Below are positions 10,868 to 22,300 of a DNA stretch of 64,000 nucleotides, piece after piece (the stretch's first letter is position 1; the number at the start of each line of letters is the position of its first letter). This DNA is from Prostheceraeus crozeri (Eukaryota; Platyhelminthes; Polycladida; Euryleptidae), in contig CAJQUW010003434.1 of NCBI GenBank assembly GCA_907163375.1, forward strand, positions 124,001-188,000. The letters run 5' to 3'. Under the pieces are notes generated by a model. The model was not told where the DNA came from, searched no databases, and worked only from the letters and a program-made list of their open reading frames with translations. Both the position numbers and the translations under genes were made by a program.

Positions 10868-11675
10868 TTCAATACCACAGCACCAGACAAATCAAGATTG
10901 TGGCCTGATACTCCCTAGCAACCTCGAAACGACCTGCATATTTGTGAAAGCATTGAACGGCATATTTCATTTGTGTGCATGTAAAGAACTGTTGAAGGGC
11001 AACGCAGTGAAATTTCTTCTTCTCGGCAGAATTCAAAGCGGCGCATCAGAAGGTGAGTTCCGCATTTACCGTGGTATGTTTGGTGGACTATACCACATAA
11101 CATACGAATTGTTAATCACCGGTAAACTTCGCCGATTAGAATTGATTCTTAATCTTGAAGAATTGACGGAGCCTCAAATCCATAATGACATCGGCTGTTG
11201 CGTCTCAGATTTCTCCTCCGATGAATCGGAAGCTATTGACACACTGTTCAACTATCCTACCAGCCTTAGTGATCATGAAAGACAAACAATGTTCTACATT
11301 GCTGATTATATTCATAAGAAAGAAAATTGTAAAGGCACAACAATTGAATCCGGTCAACACAGTGAATCATATTCCAACAGCAAATTTGTTAACTTAGTTT
11401 CGCGTGAAAAACTAACTGTCCCTTTCGGAGGATTATCCCAATTTTTCACTTTTGTGCTATGTTTTCTTCAAAAGTTTGAAAACCTGATATAAACGACACC
11501 TTGTAGGAGCTTTTGTGGTTGTATTTCAGTCATATTTCTTCGATTCCCAGTCACGAGATGATATTGCTTCTCGACTAGTGAATGCCTTCATGAAAAGAGC
11601 AGTCAGAATGTACAATGATTCTTTGCCAACTGCATCGAATGAGCGCAAGAAGAAATCGTCACATGAGTACTAATT
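10868..11675 (+). pseudogene. P-superfamily transposase, C-terminal remnant
   Basis: This is the downstream half of the transposase gene split by the 2,152-10,867 insertion. Recognisable pieces are a LLLGRIQSGASEGEFRIYRG segment, resembling the conserved fold-closing region of P-type transposases, then VSDFSSDESEAI and an ADYIHKKENC stretch. A likely intron ends near 11,530 (TTGTATTTCAG). A final open piece follows, ending SSHEY with a TAA at about 11,671. Frames change and stops occur between 10,900 and 10,990. Positions 11,676-12,692 hold no gene; they contain the 3' flank of RAD1. Confidence 0.55.
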
Positions 11676-12471
11676 CTTCTTTTCTACCATACAACATAGA
11701 AAGTAGGATACATTAAAATGGCGCAAATTGTAATCTTATCACTGCATGCGCTCCATTATTGTTACTGGTAGTCTCCTAAGTAACACTGTCAAACTGACAA
11801 CTTATTTGTTTGAGCACTTTTATACTGCTTATCCCTTAAAAAGAGATAATTGAGTGAGAAGTAAGATCTACAACATATTGAGAATATTAACATAAGTCTG
11901 CGGCTTTCAGCCCATTGTCGACGAGTTGCATGCCCCGGTAGTAGCAAGATATCTAAGCAATCCCTGCTCTGATACACTCTTATTGTCCTAGCTTACGGTA
12001 TAATTTCGAATACAATCCATCCTCGAATGGAAGAAACAATAATATAACCCCCTTCAATTAGAACCCGCACCTATAATTATCGATAGAGGCTTTTGTGAAT
12101 TTTATTATAAAACCAATGCTTTTAGAGTGTGACGCCATATGACAGACATCTTTACATTGACTAACAATGGCTGTTGATAATACTCATTCTTCAGCAGTTG
12201 TCCTAACTGAATGTTTTAATCATCATGTTTTCATACAACCAACATAACATGGATCATAATTATTCTTGTTTTCCATCATAAAATATGTCCTTTTCAGTTA
12301 TCTATCCCCATTGCTTTCTTTCGCATTGACTACAGTTCTATTTAAAATGATACAAATTATAATCGATAATAGCTCAACAAACTGATCAATATCACATCAT
12401 CACTCAACATAAGCTTCTAGTAAGTTCTCCTGTTAACATATCCTGCGTCTAGTAATCATATTTTCTTTAGA

Positions 12472-12477
12472 TTTATT
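12472..12477 (-). terminator. Candidate RAD1 polyadenylation signal
   Basis: TTTATT on the plus strand reads AATAAA on the minus strand, about 215 bases past the RAD1 stop codon. It is a candidate only; other AT-rich matches exist nearby. Confidence 0.3.
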
Positions 12478-12692
12478 AACTTTCGTATTGTGCCTCATCA
12501 TAAGTGCACATAGTGTCTGTTGGGCTTCATCACTAAAAAATCGAGACAGCTTAATCACAAGCAAGAAAATTCATTCATACAATCCGCCATCGTATAGAAT
12601 CCCCACTTAGATTGCAAAAAATGATATAACCCGCGAATTCACTCGATTAGAAACGGCAATATTTCCAATAAAGTCAGAACGTTCACTTTTAG

Positions 12693-12845
12693 TCAACGCA
12701 TCTGTCTGTCACTGGATTCGTTACTGATGTACTTCTTCCCCGTTTTATGTCTCTTCTTCTCGGTCACGGGGATGGACGAAGTTGCGATGATCCTTTTGTA
12801 TTTCAAATGATCTAGAGCAATGTCTTCCGACAACTCTAGCGTCTC
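12693..12845 (-). CDS. RAD1: RAD1 last coding exon
   Basis: Preceded by a CAG acceptor at 12,846-12,848. It encodes 50 residues and a TGA, beginning in phase 0 directly after the EFF of the previous exon across a 148-bp intron. The tail is basic (KKRHKTGKK) and ends SSDRQMR. Confidence 0.8.
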   Translation of the reverse strand, partial: ETLELSEDIALDHLKYKRIIATSSIPVTEKKRHKTGKKYISNESSDRQMR

Positions 12846-15800
12846 CTGGAATGCTTGTATACAGGCTTGCCACTGCTATGTGTATCATTAAAATCAAAAA
12901 GAATTATACATTTTGCAATATGAAAGAAAATATTTTTTTTTATATTTTTGCAAAATGAAAGAAAAAAAAATCTTTCCTTTATTTTGTACTTACAAAAAAC
13001 TCCACGAAACAAATTTGCCCATCGTCTGCTCGAATCATGAATTGAAGACAAAGAAATCCACGATCATCGGTTCGTATTGATACACGCGACGACAAGGAAA
13101 GAGCCTTCATCACGGGTTTCAGTATGGACAATTTGTATCTAAATAAAAGAAGATTGAACGACATTTTCCTTTGCATTGAAACAAAAGGACTTTTCTGTGC
13201 TAGAACACATATACTTATAGGTAGAAATAGGATTTTCAAATTACTAAATTCACGTTATTAATTAATGTAGGTCTTCATACTAAAGTTGAGATGGCATTCT
13301 GCTTCTTGGCTCAATTTTCAAGTTTGCTAACTTAGTAGATCTAATTCATACCGCTCTTTTCCACTAGAGTTAAATAGATATGTTAAGTTAAGCATCTTGT
13401 CCAAATTATCAATTGCATCCAACGTTTTATAGAAATCACTGTGTGAAATTGAGTTATAAATTGTTGGAATAATAATACCCTATGTAGTTGGATTTCAGCT
13501 ACCGGTATTCAAGTTTAATTGTGGATTGATGCAATCTCTCATGTTCAGATTCAGGTTCAATGCCGTTGCCCGTTCACCGGGCCGTGGGCGTGCCTCACAG
13601 ATCGTCAATCCACGCCTTTCTCTGTCTTCCTCTCTTCGCTCGTTCATCCACTTCGTCTTCGAACGTCGCCAACATCAGGCTCTCGGGCCTCCGCTTCCAA
13701 TGCGCGTACTTTGCCCTCGATAGTCTCCAACAGTCCATTGTTTTCTGGCACTTCCACTTTGTCTCGCACCCTATTCACTTGGTGGCGCTTGTGAGTCGTG
13801 CTCCCCGGATACTACCATTCAATATTCGCCGGTAGTAACTAATGCAAACACAGCCGAGTGCTGGGCGGCTGTAAATAACTTAGTTCACCCCAGAGTCTGG
13901 GGAGGGTAGTGGGACCCTGATGGAGGAAATGCCATCAAAACATCTTCGGCACCCACAAAATTTGGCGTGACAGACGTCAATAGTTGGTGAAACTCTCTGT
14001 CTAGATCGGTGAATCAATACTTCACCCAGTCTCCAACCTGTCTTTGCCAAGCGTGGAGTCTGTAAACCCGGCAACAGTGCAACTTGACTGACACAAGCAA
14101 AAATTCACGGCCCTCAGTGCCCAGCAGCGCAACCACTCAAGATCAGCTAGGATCCGTCGGCAGTTGTGCAGAGGGTATTGAAGAATCACTGGGTTAGGAT
14201 CAGCAACGAAATAACATTGCAGCTGGCTACATTCAACGTCAGATCAATCTGCTCAGATGATAAGATTGACGAAATAGAACACGAACTTGAATCCACAAAG
14301 ATAAAATGGGACATCATCGGCCTGAACGAAACGAAACGTAGAAATTGTAGACAAACGTTGCTTAAGAGTGGCTCTCTTCTCTGTCATTCAAAAAGAACTG
14401 TGGACGGCTACCAAGGTGTGAGATTCTTGATTGAGAGCAACTGGATTTCAAAAGTCGAAAATTTCGTGGCTACCTCCCCCACACGCATTGCAAGTCTAAC
14501 AATAAAACTGAATAAACGATACAAAGTCAAGATCATATAGGCGTACGCACCAACAACGACTTCAACAGAGGAAGAAATGGAAGATTTTTACAACGACCTG
14601 GACGAAGTCATAAACACAAGAGAGCAGTTCAAGGTTATTGGTGACTCAACGCGAAGTCGGTATCGGCGACGATCCCAGAGAACATGTCACAGGACCGTGC
14701 GGTGTGGGTCAACGCAACCGTTGAGGTTCTCTATTGGTCGAATGGGCAGCGTCACATAACCTCTACACAACAAACAGTATCTTCCGTCGATGGACCTGGT
14801 AAGCTCCAAATGCACGAACAAAGAACGAGATTGACTACATCTTAACAAGCCTCAAAAGAACGGTGCAAGATGTATCTGTCGTCAATTGCATCACTTGTTG
14901 TCCACCTGACCACAGGCTGGTCCGCGCGAGGAAACGATTCGACATCAAAGCTGAATGAAAACAACTTGTGGGAAGCAACCAACAACGAAAATGTCTCCAT
15001 GATGACCTAGCCACTAAGACAGAAGAATTCGAAATAAGGCTTGAAAACAAAGTCTCGAATTTATATCCTAATGTCATGGAAAACATTGACATCGGAGCAG
15101 AAATAATTGCTAAAACCCTAAAAGAGACAGCTAAAGACGTTAATCCCCAGCCGATACATTTATCAACCCCACCCCAGACATCAAAGACACAAAAAGGCTG
15201 ATAACAATTACCTAATCCCCGAGAAAATTCCTATTATATTCCCAAGAAAAGTAACACTCTTGCTTATGACAATTACCGTACAATCAGCATCATAAGTCAC
15301 GCGAGTAAAGTATTACAACGCATAATTCATCAACGCATTCGCAACACGATTGTCTCGGTTATGAGAGAGGAACAAGCTGGCTTTCAAAAGGGTAGAAGCA
15401 CCTCTGAACAAATAAGTAATTTAAGAATGATTTGTGAAAAATACATCGAGCATCAAAAAGAAGTCTTTCATAATTTCATTGATTTCAGAAAAGCCTTCGA
15501 TAACGCATGGCATGATGCACTGTGGAAAATCATGAGTAAACATGGCATACAACAAGACTTGATCAAAGCCATGCAAACTCTCTACGAAAATACCAACAAC
15601 AAAATTAAAATAGACGATGTATATAGTGCCAGCTTTATACCAGAGGTAGGAGGTAGGGTGGTATAAGGATTGGTGGCAGAAATATGATTAACTTGAGATA
15701 TGCTGATGACATATATATATACTGTATATAAAAAGGAGAGAACCAAAAGATGATTTTGGTGTTACCGGTTTCCGTGTTTATTAAAATACACTTCGTCAGA

Positions 15801-18800
15801 CACCAAGAAATTATAGCAAACTAAAAGGCAACTATACATGATGATCTCTATTTAAAGAGGGCTTAAACTTTGAAATAAAGTAGCTTTCTTTACTTTCCCT
15901 CTGAGATCTAGTTGCATCATTAGAAAACTGATAGAAAGGCGCAGCTATAAATTTGATTTCCATGTTCCTACAACAAGAGGCCATATGTTTGCTTACGTGG
16001 AGCAAAGCAAGCCTGGAATTATTAATCTACTGGCGATGAACGGTCGCTCTATTACGTAAGATATCACCAGTTTGACCCACATAGAAATCGTTACAACCAT
16101 TACATTTCAGGAAATACAAGACATTACTTGAATAACAATTGAAGTTCTTTTTTATTTGGAAAGCAAAATCGCCAATATTTATCGCCGTGTCAGTAATGAG
16201 ATGGTCACAACATTTACACCTGCTATCACCACATTTAGTGATACCCGTAATAATAGCATGATCATTCTTGCGGAGAATATTCAATAAAGAGCGACTTTGA
16301 CGATAAGAAGGGACAACTATAAAGTTGTTGAAAGGTTTAATTAGATTGAGACTACCTGTGGTTGGGCGAATTATATTTTGATAAACATTTGGGTTGATGG
16401 GATTAAAGGTTGATACAAAAGGTAATAATGCTTTACTATTCACGCGCACTAATTTAAAGTATCCCTAGATCTTTGCAGCCAATAATCAATCGCTTCTATG
16501 CCCAAATTATGAGGGATGCTAGTGTATGAAGCTACGACGTCAAACGTTGCGAAAATAGTCTGATCATCAACTTCTTTCGGAAGTTTATTTAGAAAGTGAA
16601 ACGTGTCTCTACAATGACTCGGCAGTTTGTGCACCAAAGGTTTTAATAATTCGTCTACCAGTTCACTCAATCTCGAAGTATGAGCATCAGAATTATTTAT
16701 GATAGGTCTGAATTTTAGATTTTGAGGTACATCAATGTATATATCCGAACTTATCAATATTCATATTCCTAAAATGATCATTGTGCTTATGAATTTTACG
16801 AAGACCATATAAATAAGGAATTTTAGGATTAAACTTTATTAAATACGACCGTTCTTTTTTCGTTATACTTATTTCATTTGATTCTAATAATTGTTTTATT
16901 TTATTTAATGTAGTAAATGGATTATATTTCTTTACAGATGAATAAGCTTGAAGGTCATTTAAATGCTCTTGATGAATTCTTCGTTTGTAAAAATCTCTAT
17001 CTAAAGTTACAAATGCCCCACCCTTATCTGCTTTAGTAATATATAGATCCTGATTATTTTTCATAAAACCAATCGAACGATTATCTCTAAAGGACGTGTT
17101 ACGTTTCTTCGCAGGTGGTTTTGATACATTTGCTACATTTTTTTGAATTACATTTATTAAAGTATCTAATTCTGCATTTTGACCTTTTGGAGGATCGAAG
17201 TTACTTTTGCTGCACTTTAAATTTAGAGAATTATCAGAAACGTTATTTCTAAAATAATCTTTAAGGCGTAACTTCCTGCAACTTTGCTCAACGTAAGCAA
17301 ACAAACGCAGCTCTCGTGACTGTTTGCCGGCTGAACTTCTTAAGCTGAACATCGATATCCTGGCCCCCTTCATCGCTCACCTATTCAACACGTCCCTATC
17401 TTCCGGATCTTTCCCAACATCCTGGAAGGAAACAATCATCAACCCGATCCTGAAGAAAGGCAACCCTGACCCCACTGACGTCTCTTCCTACCGCCCTATC
17501 TCCAAGCTGTGCACACTCTCCAAGGTCCTTGAGCGTGTGGTGGCGCGTCAGCTTCTGATTCACCTAAACGCCCACAGCCTCCTTCCCGATCTCCAGTCAG
17601 CGTACCGGTCCCTGCACTCCACCGAAACCGCCCTCTTGAAGGTGACGTCCGATCTTCTCTCGTCCATCGACAGCGGTGACTTGTGCCTCATCGCCCTCCT
17701 TGACCTCTCCTCTGCTTTCGACTGCGTTCACCACGACATCCTCCTCCGTCGCCTTGAGTTGACTTTCGGCCTGAGTGGGGATGTCCTGTCGTGGTTCGCT
17801 TCATTTCTGCGCGACCGTAGTCAGACTGTGGTGTGTGAGTCCTCCACCTCATCCTCAGCCAGATCGTCGCAGGGGGTCCCTCAAGGCTCCGTCCTTGGCC
17901 CAATCCTTTTCCTGCTTTACACCTCAGACCTTCCCAACATCATCGCCTCCCATGGCTTCTCCCTCCATCTGTATGCTGACGACATCCAGATCTACGCGTC
18001 CTGCTCACCCTCTCAGGCTATGGATCTCTCCTCCAAGATGAGCGACTGCCTCGCGGAGGTCCACCGATGGCTGGCAAGTAATCGCCTTCTGCTCAACATC
18101 AGCAAGACAGAAGTCATGTGGCTCACCTCCAAAAGACGTCGTCACCTTGCCCCACTGACTCCCACCGCCATCAACCAAGAGAGTGTGATCAGTCCATCAA
18201 CCGTAGTCCGCAATCTTGGTGTGCTTCTCGACCCCTGCTTATCAATGCAACCCCAGATTTCGAATATCGTCTCCAAGTGCTTCTCGACTCTCCGTCAGCT
18301 CCGAACCATACATCGCTTCCTTCCCAGATCTGTCTTGAACACCCTCGTGGTCTCCCTAGTGCTCTCCAGACTTGATTACTGCTGCAGTCTGCTGTATGGT
18401 CTCCCTGATAACTCCCTCTCCAGAATGCAATCCGTGATGAATGCTGGGGCACGGATCTTGTTTCGTGCCCGCTCCCGTGACCACATCACTCCGCTTCTCC
18501 AGTCGCTGCAGTGGCTCCCGATCCGCCATCGCATCACCTTCCGCGTGGCGGTATTCGCGTTCAAGTGCCTTCGGGGAGGAGCCCCTTCATACTTGTCGTC
18601 CCTCTTGCATCGTGTGTCCTCCATCCCTTCCCGTAAAAGTCTCCGCTCGGCCTCAGGTGACCAGCTGCTTGTCCCAACCTCCCGCCTGAAGACTGTCGGT
18701 GCCAGGGCCTTCCCGGTCGCGGCTGCCCGCGTGTGGAACAGTCTGCCGGATAGTGTCAAAGCGGCTCCCTCAGTCCCTTCCTTCAAGAGGGCCCTGAAAT

Positions 18801-19292
18801 CCGAACTCCTGCTTACTGCCTTCAGTCACTGATGATATGTTTTTGTTTGCTTCTCAATTTCTAACATTTGCCTCTCTCCTGTGACGTCGATCGAATTTGT
18901 TTTGCTGCGTTTTTTTTTCTTGTGCCCTTGAAGTCTCGCCGAGACATAAATGTCACATAAATCTTTTCGTGAAAAATAAAAAAAAAAATAAAAAAATAAA
19001 TATGGCCTCTTGTTGTAGGAACATGGAAATCAAATTTGTAGCTGCACCTTTCCATCAGTTTTCTAATGATGCAACTAGATCTCAGAGGGAAAGTAAAGAA
19101 AGCTACTTTATTTCAAAGTTTAAGCCCTCTTTAAATAGAGATCATCATGTATAGTTGCCTTTTAGTTTGCTATAATTTCTTGGTGTCTGACGAAGTGTAT
19201 TTTAATAAACACGGAAACCAGTAACACCAAAATCATCTTTCGGTTCTCTCCTTTATTTATATTCATCAACTATCTCCATATCTCGCAATTTA

Positions 19293-19355
<63 letters not shown>

Positions 19356-22300
19356 TATATCGTCACAGAGAGTGAAGACGAATTGAGACAACTAACGAAC
19401 GCAGTAGACATGACGGCCACTCGGTTTGGATTGGAGAATAATGTCCAAAAATACAGAGTAATGGTGACTTCGAAACACGGCATTGACTTAAAAGATCCCA
19501 TAATGGTGAGAGGAGAACCGCTTCAACAGGTCAAACATCTCAAGTATCTCGGAAGCATGGTCACTCATGACAACCACTCGATGACCGAAGTTAAAAGCAG
19601 AGTTGCTTTAGCCACCACAGCAATGACTAAGTTGAACAATATCTGGAAAGACAAGCACGTGAAACTCATCAACAAAATCAAATTCCTAAGATCAATGGTA
19701 CTATCCACTCTTCAACATGGCTGTGAATCATGGACATACAGCAAGAAGGTAGTAGGAAGAATCAATGCTTTTGAGATGAGATGTTGTCGCAGACTACTAA
19801 AAATCAGTTATTATGAACACCAGAACAAACATCTCAGTTCTGGAAGAAATTACAAGAACTGCAGGGGATTAGATGAGAATTGTAGAAGCGGCGATAAAAC
19901 GAAAAAATGCTGTGGTTTGGACGAGTGCATCGGCACACGAGCGATCTTAACCTAGCGCACATTGTCATTCAAGGAAGAGTTCCCGGTGTAAGAGGCAGAG
20001 GAAAACCGCGATCCACATGGGCGGACGATATTGTTAAATGGACAGGAGGAAGTATAACGGAAGCTGGTAGACGATCCCTAAACAGGAATGAATGGAGACA
20101 AGAGACGCGAGCGGCTGCAATGAGTCAACGGCCTCACTAGGCTACGACATCGAAGAAGTTGCTGCTGTCATCCATGTCTCTGCGCCGTACAGCATCGCCG
20201 GTAGAATGCACAAGTTGAAAGCGCTAGTATTCAATTTCTGTGGAATGGACCGATTTCTCATTAGATTGTTGAACTTTGTGAACGCTGCCCAACAAGCCCT
20301 TATTCTGTATCATTCACTATCTGGCCGAGCTACATGGGTGCTGTGTTTCTTTCAAGGCCACACTTCCGATGGTGATGACTGCCTGTAGGGCGTGCTCGTT
20401 AAACATCACCTTCGTTTTCATAGGATGTATCCTCAGACAATCTTCAGTGCATTTGTTGTGGTTCTTAATGAGGTTTTGAAGTTTCTCTGGTGTGTGTGTG
20501 ATTGGCACGAGATCATCCGCAAAATGCATGATGGTGAAGAATTTTCCATTGATGTCTATTCCTTTGCCTTAAAGCTTTATTCTCCGGAAAATCATCCTCC
20601 AGGCAGGCATTGAAGAAGTTTGGTTAGAGAGATACTGTCTCCTTGTTGCACTTATCCGCCTTGATGTATTTTGTTGCTGTCTTCATGCAAGCGAATTATG
20701 ATGTTGCATTCTTGCCAATTTCGGTGGGATGTCAATGCAAGGTTTCTCTACCCTTCTTGATATTTGAGTGCCACAAAGAGCGGGACGAACTTGACAAATG
20801 AATGTCATACAGGGTGGAATGTCGTCCTCTCTGCACTTTCCGATAAGTTGGTTGACAGTGTGCAAGTGGTCGATGGTAGAGTATCCAGATGGGCGTTCTG
20901 TTGGTTGATGAGATTCAGGCATTGCCGTCTTTGTGTAAGATGATGCGTGAAAAATGTTGTAAAAACATCGGGAGAAGGATGACTGGTCTGTAACTCCTCA
21001 AGCCAGCTTTGTCACCCTTCTTGTGGATGGCGTTGATGATGGTGGCGATTTTGAGTCAGGTGTCTACTTGTCGGTGATGCACCTGCTTATTAGGTGTGTG
21101 AAAATCTCGACTACGGGCTCACCATCAAACTCCAGCATTTTATTGGTTACATATCGTCACCGGCTGACTTTCTACCCAGCAGTTTACTAATTCCACTTCA
21201 CTTTGAAGAACATAATCGACTTGGTCTTGAACCTGCCTCAATGCTGGATGATGGCGAATTTTGTGGGGCTCTGCTGATATAAAGTTCAGCAGAGCTTTAC
21301 ATAAATATAGCTTTTAATAAATATTAATTCTTCCGTTCTTCTTATCAGTCTGTCACGGTTTGTTAGTATAATTATCAAAATGTGAATCTCTTGTCGTTGC
21401 AATATTTGTCTTCTAAATCTTCTCTTCAGACTTGAATTTCTGTCTATTACTTTTGCTAGTTCTTTCACATTATAATTGCCAGCACTTGTATGTATATTGG
21501 CACTATAAATCCTATCAATATCAAACCGGAACAGGGAAGATTATTTTTCAACTTTAGGAAGTGGGACCGGAGTAAAGATTCAGTTTCAGGCATGGCGCTA
21601 TTTTTCGAACAATCGAACTATGTTAATTGCTGCATCAAATATGAAGTGTAATGATTTTCACATGACTGGTCAAGTATAATTAGGCTTAGACACTTTTGAG
21701 AACTCATGAATAGTTGCTAAGCATTTAGTTTCAAACAACTTAAGATTTGAGGTCACTCTATATGAGGTAGCCTAGTTTAGATGTGATTGGAATGAATAAT
21801 CATCCGATGAAGATGCCATGCAAAAAATGTGCGACAAGCGAGACGTCTTGTGAGATTCTAATATCTTCAGTTTTCATGAAATGTACTGCTGCTTACAAGT
21901 AAATTCAAATAAATCGATAACACCGAATAGTATAGGATCCTTCCTAAAATTGATTAAGAATAACAATTGATTTTTTTTCAAATTACAATTTGAAATGTCA
22001 CCATTTCATTGTGGTTCTTTTTGCTGTTGCAGCCGAACTTCCGAAAATAAAATAGTCTTGCAGCAAGTGAAGAATCGAGAGCCATGAATGCCCAGGAGAC
22101 AGTTTGTAAATGAAATGCTTTGAGTGAAAACGGAGTAGCACAGACTGACAGGATCTCAAGTAGAATTTAAAGTTCGATTACTTTGAGATGCATATAAAAC
22201 TTGACTGATCTTTGAGATGATTAAAGCTACCCTTTTGCATTCAAATGTTAGACGGACTTGACTATGATTAAGATCGGAGTCAAACATCGTGTAATGATTG

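Larger units (their letters stand above)
15711..19260 (-). mobile_element. Canonical Penelope-like element with inverted terminal repeats
   Basis: The minus-strand body (16,027-17,303) is flanked by inverted repeats. The left arm is 15,732-16,012. The right arm is split by a LINE into 17,283-17,303 and 19,000-19,253. The element sits in a TA-rich stretch; (TA)n covers 15,711-15,728 and 19,294-19,360. The C-terminal GIY-YIG distinguishes it from the PLE at 2,256-9,374. It is internally deleted in the RT core. The arms contain hammerhead-like motifs. Confidence 0.85.
13840..20140 (+). mobile_element. RTE-like LINE, split by nested insertions
   Basis: An APE-type endonuclease (from 14,220: TFNVRSICSDDKIDEIEHEL, then DIIGLNETKRR), a reverse transcriptase (15,361-15,710, with FRKAFDNAWHDALW and a final RYADDI) and the tail at 19,361-20,140 belong to one plus-strand LINE. 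The YADD motif is cut at about 15,710 within an AT repeat. The continuation ESEDELRQLTNAVDMTATRF starts at about 19,368. The endonuclease region has stops and frame changes, so the element is dead. The left boundary is unclear; 13,240-13,840 hold AT-rich intron and then a GC-rich stretch that may be the LINE 5' region. Confidence 0.8.

Noticed and set aside
17688..18786. Several long minus-strand and alternate-frame open readings over the GC-rich LINE
   Set aside because: They are shadows of the intact plus-strand reverse transcriptase caused by GC-rich codons.
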